Origin: Oceanithermus profundus DSM 14977
GTDB lineage: Bacteria; Deinococcota; Deinococci; Deinococcales; Marinithermaceae
Length of the DNA: 64,000 bases
Assembly: GCF_000183745.1 (NCBI RefSeq)
Contig: NC_014761.1
Location: forward strand, 1,612,001 to 1,676,000
Direction: 5' to 3'
Shown: piece after piece, positions 45,305 through 54,950 of the stretch
How the letters are laid out: every line of letters starts with the position of its first letter
Numbering within the stretch: the first letter of the stretch is position 1
The notes under the pieces: model-generated
What the model saw: only the letters and a program-made list of their open reading frames with translations
The model's database searches: none
What the model was told of the DNA's origin: nothing
Program-made: the position numbers and the translations under genes

Positions 45305-46617
45305 GCGAACACCTCCTTCAGGGCGGCCGCAAGGCCGGCCAGGTCGTCTTCCTCGTGGCGCTCGGTCGCGGCGAAGAGGGCCAGGTTCGCACCGTACTCG
45401 GCGGGGACGGGCGCGGCCGCGTGCCAGCCGCGTTCCGCCAGCCCGGCCCGAACCTCGGGGGCCGGACGCGGCAGGCGCAGCGCGAACTCGTTGAAGAAGG
45501 GTTCCGGCGTCACCCGCTCCACCCCGGGAAGCCGGGCCAGCATCTCCGCGAGCGCGTGCGCCCGCGCCACCGAGGCGGCGGCCACCTCGGCGAACCCCTC
45601 GGGGCCCAGGGCGGCCAGGTGCATGGCCCCCATGAGCGCGGTCAGCTGGGCGTTGGTGGTGATGTTGCTCTTGGCCTTGGCGCGGCGGATGTGCTGCTCG
45701 CGCGCGGCCAGCGCCAGCACGTAGCCGCGGCGACCGCCTGAGTCGTGGGTCTGGCTCACCAGGCGGCCGGGGAGCTGGCGCACCAGCTTCTCGCGCACGG
45801 CGATGTAGCCGAACTGGGGCCCGCCGAAGTTCATGGGGTTGCCCAGCGGCTGGCCGTCGCCCACGGCGATGTCCGCGCCCCACTCACCCGGCGGCTTGAG
45901 GAGCGCCAGGCTGAGGGGGTCGGCCACGTAGACGACCAGCGCCCCGCGGGCGTGGGCCGCCTCCACCCAGGGGGCGGGGTCCTCGATCGCGCCCAGGAAG
46001 TTGGGACTCTGCAGCACCACCGCGCCCACCGAGTCGTCGAACTCGGCGGGCGGGGTCAGGCCGCCTTCAAGGGCCACGGTGCGCAGCTCGGCCCCCACGG
46101 CGTGCAGGTAGGTGGCCAGCACCTGGCGGTACTCGGGGTGCACCCCCTGGCTCACCACCACGCCCATGCGCCGGGTCTGCCGCAGGGCCAGCAGCACGCC
46201 CTCGGCCAGCGCCGCCGCACCGTCGTAGAGCGAGGCGTTGGAGACGTCAAGGCCGGTGAGCTCGGCGATCATCGTCTGGTACTCGAAGACCGCCTGGAGC
46301 ACGCCCTGGCTCACCTCGGGCTGGTAAGGGGTGTAGGCGGTGAGGAACTCCCCGCGCTGGGCGAGCGCGGGGACGAGGCTGGGCACGAAGTGGGGGCGCA
46401 GGCCGCCGCCGAGGAAAGCCTTGTCCGCGGGGGTGTTCTTGGCGGCGAGCTCGCGTAGGTGGGCCAGGATCTCCTGCTCGCTCATGGGCGCGGGCAGGCG
46501 CAGGTCGGGTTCCAGGAGCGCGTCGGGCAGATCGGCGAAGAGCTCGCGCAGGTCCTGCATTCCGAGCGCTTCGAGCATCGCCCGCACGTCGTCCGGGGTG
46601 TGCGGGGTGAAGTCCAT
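45301..46617 (-). CDS. gcvPA: Glycine dehydrogenase (P protein), subunit 1
   Basis: 438 aa. Starts [99 protein letters not shown] and [63 protein letters not shown] are P-protein motifs. This is the partner of GcvPB in the split form, common in thermophiles. A 10-bp gap separates it from gcvH. Confidence 0.95.
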   Translation of the reverse strand: MDFTPHTPDDVRAMLEALGMQDLRELFADLPDALLEPDLRLPAPMSEQEILAHLRELAAKNTPADKAFLGGGLRPHFVPSLVPALAQRGEFLTAYTPYQPEVSQGVLQAVFEYQTMIAELTGLDVSNASLYDGAAALAEGVLLALRQTRRMGVVVSQGVHPEYRQVLATYLHAVGAELRTVALEGGLTPPAEFDDSVGAVVLQSPNFLGAIEDPAPWVEAAHARGALVVYVADPLSLALLKPPGEWGADIAVGDGQPLGNPMNFGGPQFGYIAVREKLVRQLPGRLVSQTHDSGGRRGYVLALAAREQHIRRAKAKSNITTNAQLTALMGAMHLAALGPEGFAEVAAASVARAHALAEMLARLPGVERVTPEPFFNEFALRLPRPAPEVRAGLAERGWHAAAPVPAEYGANLALFAATERHEEDDLAGLAAALKEVFA

Positions 46618-46627
46618 GGGTCCTCCC

Positions 46628-47014
46628 TCAGGACTCTTCTTCGATGACCTTGGTGTAGTCGTCGGGGCCGAGCAGGGCGTCGAACTCGGCGGGGTCGCTG
46701 GGCTCGAGCTTGAAGATCCAGCCCGCGCCGTAGGGGTCGCCGTTGACCAGCTCGGGCTCGTCGGCCAGCGCCTCGTTGACCTCGACGACCTTGCCGGAGA
46801 CCGGCGCGTAGATGTCGGAGGCCGTCTTCACCGACTCGACGACGGCCACGGCCTCGCCGGCCTGGACCTCGCGGCCCACCTCCGGGGTCTCGACGAAGAC
46901 CACGTCGCCCAGGGACTCCTGGGCGAAGTCGCTGATGCCGACGACGATCAGGCCGTCCTCTTGTTTGGCCCATTCGTGGGAGCGGGTGTACTTGCGGTCA
47001 GCGGGAACGTTCAT
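46628..47014 (-). CDS. gcvH: Glycine cleavage system H protein
   Basis: 128 aa. Lipoyl-carrying protein of the glycine cleavage complex: [20 protein letters not shown] at the start and the lipoylation lysine in [27 protein letters not shown]. The end, [15 protein letters not shown], matches the family. Shine-Dalgarno GAGGAGG precedes the ATG. Confidence 0.96.
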   Translation of the reverse strand: MNVPADRKYTRSHEWAKQEDGLIVVGISDFAQESLGDVVFVETPEVGREVQAGEAVAVVESVKTASDIYAPVSGKVVEVNEALADEPELVNGDPYGAGWIFKLEPSDPAEFDALLGPDDYTKVIEEES

Positions 47015-47044
47015 AGCGAGCCTCCTCGTTCTAGCTTAGCGCAG

Positions 47045-48106
<1,062 letters not shown>

Positions 48107-48113
48107 CTTCCCC

Positions 48114-48119
48114 AGCATA
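48114..48119 (-). promoter_or_regulatory. -10 box for gcvT (leaderless type)
   Basis: TATGCT on the minus strand, 7 nt before the ATG at 48106; it overlaps the T-tail of the mglA terminator. Confidence 0.55.
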
Positions 48120-48139
48120 AACCCGCCCCTTGGGGCGGG
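48117..48139 (-). terminator. Terminator of the mglB-mglA pair
   Basis: On the minus strand an 8-bp stem CCCGCCCC / GGGGCGGG (AA loop) is followed by TTTAT, 22 bp after the mglA stop. Its T-tail is shared with the gcvT -10 box. Confidence 0.65.
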
Positions 48140-48161
48140 CGAACGGGCGGGCGGGGCGGCC

Positions 48162-48752
<591 letters not shown>

Positions 48753-48755
48753 GGT

Positions 48756-49247
48756 CTAGTTTCCAAAGAGGTCGTCCAGCATGGCGTCGGCGGATTCGTG
48801 AAAGTCCTTGTCGATGCCCAGTTCCCGGGGCATGACCACGGCGCTGCGGGTGATCTCGTCGAGCTCGCTCGCCGCCTTCTTGCCGAAGAGCTTGACGCGG
48901 CCGATCGGGGTGTCGGTGTCGAAGATCATGACGAGCAGGGTCAGGTCGTTGACCTCCTCGACGTAGAGCCCCTGCTTCTCCCCCTGCTTGACCAGCTCGT
49001 TGAACTTGGGCTCGCCCAGGAGGTTGGCGAGCGCCTGGGTGGCCGCGGCGTTGCCCGCCACAAGCGTCGCGATGGAGTCGAGCGCGGGCGGGCGCGGGGC
49101 CCAGAGGGCCTCGCGATGGGCCAGCACGAAGCCCTTGCGGTCCACCAGCAGCACGTAGCGGACCTGGGCCTGGTCGATCAACTCTTCCAAAACGGACGCC
49201 GCCCGGTTGAAGGCGTCGCCGTACAAGGCCACCGTTGGCTCGATCAT
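48756..49247 (-). CDS. MglB-type roadblock/LC7 protein
   Basis: 163 aa. The roadblock domain RAASVLEELIDQAQVRYVLLVDRKGFVLAHREAL...IATLVAGNAAATQALANLLGEPKFNELVKQGEKQGLYVEEVNDLTLLVMIFD covers most of the length. MglB homodimers are GTPase-activating partners of MglA. The C-terminal LDDLFGN may be a binding peptide. Start ATG, preceded by TAAACT 9 nt upstream and a GTACGTAC palindrome. Confidence 0.88.
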   Translation of the reverse strand: MIEPTVALYGDAFNRAASVLEELIDQAQVRYVLLVDRKGFVLAHREALWAPRPPALDSIATLVAGNAAATQALANLLGEPKFNELVKQGEKQGLYVEEVNDLTLLVMIFDTDTPIGRVKLFGKKAASELDEITRSAVVMPRELGIDKDFHESADAMLDDLFGN

Positions 49248-49287
49248 AGTACGTACAGTTTAGCACGAAGCGCGGCCGCTTCCGCGT

Positions 49288-51030
49288 TCAGCCCGCGTCG
49301 CGCTCGAAACGGGCCACGTCCTCGGCGAGCAGCTCGAGCCCCCCGGCCCAGAAGGCCTCGTCCTCGAGATCGAAGCCGAACCGGGACGCGAGCGCGGCCG
49401 CGTCCTCGACGCCGGTGTCCGCGAGCAGCGCGTCGTAGCGCTCGCCGAAGCCCGCGGGGTCGTCCCGGTAGGCGCGGTAGAGGCCGAGGCCGAAGAGCAG
49501 CCCGAAGGTGTACGGGTAGTTGTAGAAGTCGCTGCCGTAGTAGTGGGGCTTGACCGCCCACATGTAGGGGTGGCGCGAGGCCAGCGCCTCGCCGTAGGTA
49601 CGGTCCTGGGCCTCGGTCATCAGCTCGGAGAACTCCTCGGGGGCAAGCTCGCGCCCCGCACGCCGCTCGAAGACCCACGACTCGAAGAGGAAGCGGGCGT
49701 GGATGTCGACGACCACCTGCGCCGCGCCGGACAGCCAGGTGTCGAGGATCGCGAGGGCGTCGTCGCCCTCCGCCTCGGCGAGCGCCGCCCGGGTGACCAC
49801 CGTCTCGTTCATGATCGAAGCCGTCTCCGCGAGCGTCATCGGTGTGCGGCGCAGAAGCGGCGGCCGCCCCGCGAGGCGCAGGTTGTGGTAGGCATGGCCC
49901 AGCTCGTGCGCCAGCGTGGAAACCGCGTCGAAGCTGGGGGTGTAGTTGGCGAGGATGCGGCTCGCCCCGCCGCCGACGTGCATGCAGAACGCCCCACCGC
50001 GCTTGCCGGAGCGGGGCTCGGCGTCGATCCAGCGCTCACGAAAAGCGCGGTCGGCCAGATCGGCCGCGGCGGGCGAAAAGGCGCGCAGGTGGTCCACGAT
50101 GAAGGCGCGGGCCTCGTCCCAGCTCCAGCGCCGCCGCTCCTCGGCCACGGGGGCGAAGAGGTCCCACCAGTCGAGGCGCGCCTTGCCCAGCCGGCGCGCC
50201 TTGGCCTGGAAGTAGCGCCGCCACACCGGCAGGCTGGCCTCCACCGCGCGCTGCATGGCCGCGAGCGCCGCGCGGGTGATGCGCCGCTCGTGCAGCGTGG
50301 GCTCGAGTGCGTCCGTCCAGCCGCGGCGGCGGTTCAGGACGATCCGCGCCCCCTTGACGCCGTTCAGGCTGGCGGCGATCTCGTCGGCGTGCGCCTTCCA
50401 GGCGGCCAGCTCGGCCTCGTAGGCCGCCTTGCGCCGCGCCTCGTCGGGATCGTAGGCCAGGTTGCGCAGCGCCGTGATGGGGCGCTCTTCGCCCTCGAAG
50501 CGCACGGCGATGCGGCTCGAGACGTTGCCGTAGAGGCGGACCCAGGAGCGCTCGCCCGGCAGGGCCAGCTCGGCGGCCAGCGCCTCTTCCTCCTCGCTCA
50601 TCTGGTGGGCAGCCCGCACCCGCGCCTCACGCAGCAGCAGGGCGTACTCCCCGGCCCAACCCCCCGGCTCGAAACCGCCCCACCAGGCCACGATGCGCGG
50701 CATCCAGCGATCCACGCGCAGCAGCAGGCCCTCGAGCTCGCTGATCCGCGCCGCGGCCGCGCGGTCGCCCGCGTCGGTGGCCTGGCGCAGGTGGACGTAG
50801 GCCCGGAGGGGGAGGGCCGCCTCGTGCACCGCGTTCAGGGCCTCGACCACGTCGTGGAAGGCTTCGGGGCCGGTCTCGGCGTCGGCCTGCCCCACCCGGC
50901 GCCGCTCCAGGGCCCGGGCGAGGGCGTCGATGCGGCGCTCCAGCGCCGCCCAGTCGGCGAGGAAGCGGTCGTCCTCGGTGGAGTCGTAGAGCGGGGAAAG
51001 GTCCCAGCGGGGTAGGCTCGCTTCAGGCAT
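49288..51030 (-). CDS. pepF: Oligoendopeptidase F / M3 family metallopeptidase
   Basis: 580 aa. The zinc motif HELGH sits near residue 375 in STLAHELGHAYHNLRLAGRPP, and the third ligand Glu lies in SIMNETVVTRAALAEAEGDD. The N-terminal alpha-helical domain (WDLSPLYDSTEDDRFLADWAALERRIDALAR) and YPYTFGLLFGLGLYRAYRDD near the C-terminus are PepF/M3B features. It hydrolyses oligopeptides in the cytoplasm. The start ATG has TATAGT 5 nt upstream. Confidence 0.93.
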   Translation of the reverse strand: MPEASLPRWDLSPLYDSTEDDRFLADWAALERRIDALARALERRRVGQADAETGPEAFHDVVEALNAVHEAALPLRAYVHLRQATDAGDRAAAARISELEGLLLRVDRWMPRIVAWWGGFEPGGWAGEYALLLREARVRAAHQMSEEEEALAAELALPGERSWVRLYGNVSSRIAVRFEGEERPITALRNLAYDPDEARRKAAYEAELAAWKAHADEIAASLNGVKGARIVLNRRRGWTDALEPTLHERRITRAALAAMQRAVEASLPVWRRYFQAKARRLGKARLDWWDLFAPVAEERRRWSWDEARAFIVDHLRAFSPAAADLADRAFRERWIDAEPRSGKRGGAFCMHVGGGASRILANYTPSFDAVSTLAHELGHAYHNLRLAGRPPLLRRTPMTLAETASIMNETVVTRAALAEAEGDDALAILDTWLSGAAQVVVDIHARFLFESWVFERRAGRELAPEEFSELMTEAQDRTYGEALASRHPYMWAVKPHYYGSDFYNYPYTFGLLFGLGLYRAYRDDPAGFGERYDALLADTGVEDAAALASRFGFDLEDEAFWAGGLELLAEDVARFERDAG

Positions 51031-51035
51031 GCCCC

Positions 51036-51041
51036 ACTATA
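51036..51041 (-). promoter_or_regulatory. -10 box for pepF (leaderless type)
   Basis: TATAGT on the minus strand, 5 nt before ATG 51030. Confidence 0.5.
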
Positions 51042-51043
51042 AC

Positions 51044-51057
51044 TGACCAGCGGGTCA
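51044..51057. promoter_or_regulatory. TGACC-N4-GGTCA inverted repeat upstream of pepF
   Basis: TGACCAGCGGGTCA between the pepF -10 box and its -35 region, overlapping the stop codon of the MFS gene. Candidate operator; chance occurrence is possible. Confidence 0.35.
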
Positions 51058-52254
51058 TACCTTGGGAACGCCGCGCACCCAGCCGAACAACGCCGCGGCG
51101 AGGACGCCGCCGCCCCCGATGATGAAGGCCTGCTGGGGCCCGAAGTACTGGGCCAGGAAGCCGCCCAGCATCATGCCCACCAGGGCCGCGCCCCCCATCA
51201 CCGCCCCCCAGGCGGCCATCACCCGGCCCAGGAAGCGCGGCTCCACCCCCAGCTGGATGAGCGAACGCGCGGGCACGATGAAGATCTGGTTGGTGAAGCC
51301 CATGACCGCCAGGAAGACGAGCACCGGCCCCCAGAACTCGAAGACGCCGATCAGCAGTTCGGCCACGCCGAAGACGACGAGTCCGCCCAGAAAGGCCAGC
51401 GGCCGGGAGAACCGCTTCGTCACCGTGGTGACCGCGAGCAGGCCGAGGACGGCGCCGGTAGCGAAGGAGGCCTCCATGAAGCCGTAGTACATCGAGCCCA
51501 GCTGGTCGTCCCCCCCGGCGAAGACCTGGGTGGCCAGAACCGGCGGCACCGTGGCGTCGATCGCCCCGAACATCGCCGCCGGAGCCAGCACGCCGATCAC
51601 GTAGCGGGTCACCGGGTTGCTGAGGACGTAGCGCAGCCCGCCGGCCACCATCCCCCAGTACCCGCTCTTGCCCATGCCGTCGCCCGGGGCCGGCAACGGC
51701 CGCAGGGTCAAGAGCACCAGCGCCGACAAGGCGAACGAGACCGCGTCGATCCAGAAGGCGGCGTAGGCGCCCAGCAAGCCCACGAGCACGCCCGCGATGC
51801 CCATGAAGACCATCTCCAGCGAGCGGCGGGGCAGCTCGATGAGGCTGTTGGCCGCGTCCAGGTCCTCCTTACCCACCAGCTCCGGGACTACGGTGCTCAC
51901 CGCGGGGTCGCCGATCGACTGCAGCACCCCGATCAGGAGGGCGACGAAGACCCAGCCCGCGACGCTTTGCATGAAAAAGAGCGGCAGCAACGCCACCGCC
52001 ACCGCCGAAAGCGCCTCCGACCAGAACATGAGCTGTTTGCGGTCGTAGAGGTCGGGCAGCGGCGATAGCAACGGCCCCACGACCATCTTGGCGAAAAACT
52101 GCGCGGCGATGACCATGGCCGCGGTGAGCGCCGAGTCGGTCTGGGTGTAGGCCCAGACCGGAATGGCGATGCGGTAGATCTGGCTACCGACCTCGGAGAT
52201 AAAGTTCGAGATAAACAGACGTGCGAAGTCTGGGTTTTGTAATACCTTCAGCAT
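51055..52254 (-). CDS. Major facilitator superfamily transporter
   Basis: 399 aa with about twelve hydrophobic helices. MFS motif A-like loop LSPLPDLYDRKQLMFWSEALSAVAVALLPLF follows TM2-3 (LSP..DL.DRK.LM), as in EntS-type exporters. Starts MLKVLQNPDFARLFISNFISEVGSQIYRIAIPVWAYTQTDSALTAAM. Direction and substrate are unknown; drug or siderophore export is typical for the subfamily. ATG start 8 nt after a TATAAT box. Confidence 0.88.
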   Translation of the reverse strand: MLKVLQNPDFARLFISNFISEVGSQIYRIAIPVWAYTQTDSALTAAMVIAAQFFAKMVVGPLLSPLPDLYDRKQLMFWSEALSAVAVALLPLFFMQSVAGWVFVALLIGVLQSIGDPAVSTVVPELVGKEDLDAANSLIELPRRSLEMVFMGIAGVLVGLLGAYAAFWIDAVSFALSALVLLTLRPLPAPGDGMGKSGYWGMVAGGLRYVLSNPVTRYVIGVLAPAAMFGAIDATVPPVLATQVFAGGDDQLGSMYYGFMEASFATGAVLGLLAVTTVTKRFSRPLAFLGGLVVFGVAELLIGVFEFWGPVLVFLAVMGFTNQIFIVPARSLIQLGVEPRFLGRVMAAWGAVMGGAALVGMMLGGFLAQYFGPQQAFIIGGGGVLAAALFGWVRGVPKV

Positions 52255-52262
52255 TGGCTCGG

Positions 52263-52292
52263 ATTATAACGAGACGGCGCGTAAAGTGGCAA
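52263..52292 (-). promoter_or_regulatory. Promoter of the MFS gene
   Basis: On the minus strand TTGCCA (52292-52287), 18-bp spacer, TATAAT (52268-52263), ending 8 nt before ATG 52254. It lies in the short gap between this gene and the end of the 614-aa gene. Confidence 0.6.
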
Positions 52293-52297
52293 CCGTT

Positions 52298-54142
52298 TTA
52301 AACTACCTTGACCTGGGTGTGGGCCAGCCGGCTGCCCTCGCGCGCGATCACCACGGCCCCGTCCTCGAGCGGCCAGATCAGCAGGTCGCCCAGCTTGCGG
52401 GGCACCGCCCCCGCGGCCCCCACGTAGACGGCGTCGTCGGTCTGCCGCACCGAGAGCACGAGGTTCCCGGCCTTGACGTTGACGGGTTCCCCGGCGATCG
52501 TCGAGACCCCCAGCTCGCCGCCCAGGGTCTCTCGCGTCGGCGGGCGGAAGTTGAGCCAGTCGCCGAGGACGCGCAGGAGCCGCTGCCCCTCGGGCTCGAG
52601 TCCCAGCGAGGTCGCCACCTCGCGCATCAGCTTGAGGCCGCCCGGGGTGCGCTTCAAGCGGTCCTTGACCACGCCTAGGCCCTTGCGGGCGAAGGCCTCG
52701 AGCGTGTCCAGCGAGGCCTCCGGAAACTTCGCCGCCGACTCGGGAGCGAACTCCTCGTAGTTGACGGGGCCCTTGAGGCGCGCCGAGAAGGCCCGCAGCA
52801 GCCGCAGGTAGGCGTAGTCCCGGTGGGGGTGCACCAGGTGGGCCAGCACCCGGCCCTCCGAGAGCAACGCGGAGAGCTGCGCCCCCTCGCGCATCTCGAG
52901 GCGGACGTGCACGTAGTCGTCGCGCAGGAAGGCCCAGACCTCCCAGTTTTCGTAGGGCACCATCAACGGTTCGCCCGGCTTGAGCGGGCGGTCCTCGTCG
53001 GCCACGGTCAGCTGGGTGTGCTCGCCCGCCACGCTGAGCGTCAGCGGCACCCCGCCCAGCGCCAGCCGCGTCGGCATTCGCCGCAGGGTGACCATCGTCG
53101 CCTCGCGGTCCAGCTCGTCGAGCTTGGGGCCGGCGCCCGACTCGCCCAAGGGCTCGGGAACGACCGGCATGGCCGCCTCGCCGCGGGGCGCGGGCAGGTA
53201 GCGGCGGAGGATGGCGCTCAGGCGCTCGGCCGCGGCCATGAAGCGGCGGCGGTCTTCCTCGGCCACCATGCGCATCCGCCGCTCCTGCGCCGCCACCTCG
53301 CGCAGCTTGGCCTCCAGGTCGCGCACCAGCTGCTCGCGTTCGTGGGCGGTGAGGGCGCTGCGCCGGGCCTCGTCGAGCGCCGCGCGCAGCTCCTCGGTGC
53401 TGGGGCCCCCGCCGGGCGCGGACAGCGGCAGCGACTCGGGGGTCTCGATGATGCGGCGCAGGAACCGCCGCAGGTACGGCACCACGCCTTCGGGCGGCAG
53501 GGGCAGCGGGTAGGTGCGGCCGTCGCCAAGGCGCAGCGCGATCTGGAAGACCTCGCGCAGGAGCGCCGCGGCGATCTCCTCGTCGTCGAGGGTGACCAGA
53601 GGGTCGGAAAGCGCGGGGATCGGCTCGCTGAGCGTGAACTTCGAGAGGTTGAAGTCGCGTGCGAAGCTCGGCGCCTGGGCGTAGGCCTCGAAGTTCTGCA
53701 AGAAGGCGTAGGCCAGCCGCAGCTCGTAGCGCTGCCCGCCCACCAGGCCCCGCGCGACGCGCTTGAGGTCGCGCCGCAGCCCCGCCCAGTAGACGTCCTC
53801 GGCCAGCGCCTGCAGCACCCCCTGGGCGAGGGCGCCTTCGGCCGGAACGTCCTCCTCGAGCGGCAGGTCGACGATGCCCAGGTCGAGCTCGCCCGCGGCG
53901 GGCTCGGAGCGGGCCGGCGCCTCGGGGCCGGCCGCCGCGGACGGCTCGGCCGTCTGCAGCTCCCGCCAGCGGCGGTCCTCCTCGCGGAAGCGCTTGGCCA
54001 GCGGCCCCGGCAGCTTGGTCTCCAGCAGACGCCGCCGCAGACGCAGGATCGAACCGCGCCCCCCGCGCGGCTCCCGTCCGGCTTCGAGGTCGTCCAGCTT
54101 GTAGGCAAAGAGCTCGATAAGGTCGCTCAGTTCGAAGTCCAT
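52298..54142 (-). CDS. Hypothetical protein, 614 aa, coiled-coil region
   Basis: Not recognised. N-terminal MDFELSDLIELFAYKLDDLE and a basic stretch (SILRLRRRLLETKLPGPLAKRFREEDRRW), an Ala/Pro/Glu-rich linker (about 65-95), a globular part, a charged region LRAALDEARRSALTAHEREQLVRDLEAKLREVAAQERRMRMVAEEDRRRF around residues 250-300 that predicts a coiled coil, then a mixed alpha/beta half with ATMVTLRRMPTRLALGGVPLTLSVAGEHTQLTVADEDRPL. No signal peptide or membrane helix. It is divergent from the PP2C/kinase pair and shares their promoter island. A link to that signalling pair is possible. Confidence 0.6.
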   Translation of the reverse strand: MDFELSDLIELFAYKLDDLEAGREPRGGRGSILRLRRRLLETKLPGPLAKRFREEDRRWRELQTAEPSAAAGPEAPARSEPAAGELDLGIVDLPLEEDVPAEGALAQGVLQALAEDVYWAGLRRDLKRVARGLVGGQRYELRLAYAFLQNFEAYAQAPSFARDFNLSKFTLSEPIPALSDPLVTLDDEEIAAALLREVFQIALRLGDGRTYPLPLPPEGVVPYLRRFLRRIIETPESLPLSAPGGGPSTEELRAALDEARRSALTAHEREQLVRDLEAKLREVAAQERRMRMVAEEDRRRFMAAAERLSAILRRYLPAPRGEAAMPVVPEPLGESGAGPKLDELDREATMVTLRRMPTRLALGGVPLTLSVAGEHTQLTVADEDRPLKPGEPLMVPYENWEVWAFLRDDYVHVRLEMREGAQLSALLSEGRVLAHLVHPHRDYAYLRLLRAFSARLKGPVNYEEFAPESAAKFPEASLDTLEAFARKGLGVVKDRLKRTPGGLKLMREVATSLGLEPEGQRLLRVLGDWLNFRPPTRETLGGELGVSTIAGEPVNVKAGNLVLSVRQTDDAVYVGAAGAVPRKLGDLLIWPLEDGAVVIAREGSRLAHTQVKVV

Positions 54143-54150
54143 TCAACGGT

Positions 54151-54157
54151 TATTATA
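54151..54157. promoter_or_regulatory. Shared AT-rich -10 island between the 614-aa gene and the PP2C gene
   Basis: TATTATA serves both strands: TATTAT (54151-54156) on the plus strand toward the PP2C gene, and TATAAT (54157-54152) on the minus strand, 9 nt before ATG 54142. Confidence 0.5.
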
Positions 54158-54179
54158 AAGGGAAGGAGTCCCGCGGCTT

Positions 54180-54950
54180 ATGCACCTTACCGACCGTCTG
54201 GAAATCGCCACCGCTTCCAACATTGGCCGCGTCCGGCGCAACAACGAAGACTTCCACCGCGCCGCGGTCTACCCGACGCCCAAGGGCAACCTCCTGGTCG
54301 CCGGGGTGGCCGACGGCATGGGCGGCGCGGAGGCGGGCGAGATCGCCTCCAAGATCGCCATCGACAGCCTCAGCGAGGCCGTGCGCGCCTACGCCGACCA
54401 CCTGGCGAGCCACCGGCCGGGGGTGCCGCTCGACCGGCTCGTGCTCAAGGCGTTCACCCTGGCGCAGCGGCGCATCCGCAACTACGCCGCACGCCACCCC
54501 GGCAGCCAGGGAATGGGCACCACGATGACCGCGCTCGTCGCCTTCGAGAACGCCCCCAAGGGCTTCATCGGCCACATCGGGGACTCGCGCGCCTACCGTT
54601 ACCGCCACGGCGAGCTCAAGCTGCTCACCCAGGACCACTCCTGGGTGGCCCAGCAGGTGCGCATGGGCCGGATGACCGACTGGGAGGCGGAGGAGCACCC
54701 CTGGCGCAACATGCTCACCCAGGCCCTGGGCGTGGAGGACGCGGAATTCGAGATCACCCCGGTGGAGCTGGTGCGCGGCGACGTCTACGTCTTCACCACC
54801 GACGGGCTGTACAACCTGGTGCCGCCGGAGGAGTGGGTCGTCGACCTGGACCAAAAGGACCTCGAATCCGCGGTAGACTACTGGACAGCCCAAGCGGTGA
54901 AGCGCGGCGGTACGGACAACATCACCGTCGTGGCGGTGCGGATACGATGA
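54180..54950 (+). CDS. PP2C-family protein phosphatase
   Basis: 256 aa. All PP2C motifs are seen: RRNNEDFHRAAV, GVADGMGGAEAGEIASKIAI, GMGTTMTALVAFE, GHIGDSRAYRYRHGELKLLTQDHSWVAQQVRMGRMTDWEAEEHPWRNMLTQALG, FTTDGLYNLV and GGTDNITVVAVRI, with the metal-binding aspartates in place. It removes phosphate from Ser/Thr. No membrane segment. Its stop overlaps the kinase start (ATGA), so phosphatase and kinase are made together. Confidence 0.95.
   Translation: MHLTDRLEIATASNIGRVRRNNEDFHRAAVYPTPKGNLLVAGVADGMGGAEAGEIASKIAIDSLSEAVRAYADHLASHRPGVPLDRLVLKAFTLAQRRIRNYAARHPGSQGMGTTMTALVAFENAPKGFIGHIGDSRAYRYRHGELKLLTQDHSWVAQQVRMGRMTDWEAEEHPWRNMLTQALGVEDAEFEITPVELVRGDVYVFTTDGLYNLVPPEEWVVDLDQKDLESAVDYWTAQAVKRGGTDNITVVAVRIR

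Noticed and set aside
48117-48139. Reading the hairpin before gcvT as a glycine riboswitch
   Set aside because: The space between the mglA stop and gcvT is about 55 bp, too short for a glycine aptamer, and only a single GC stem with a T-tail is present.
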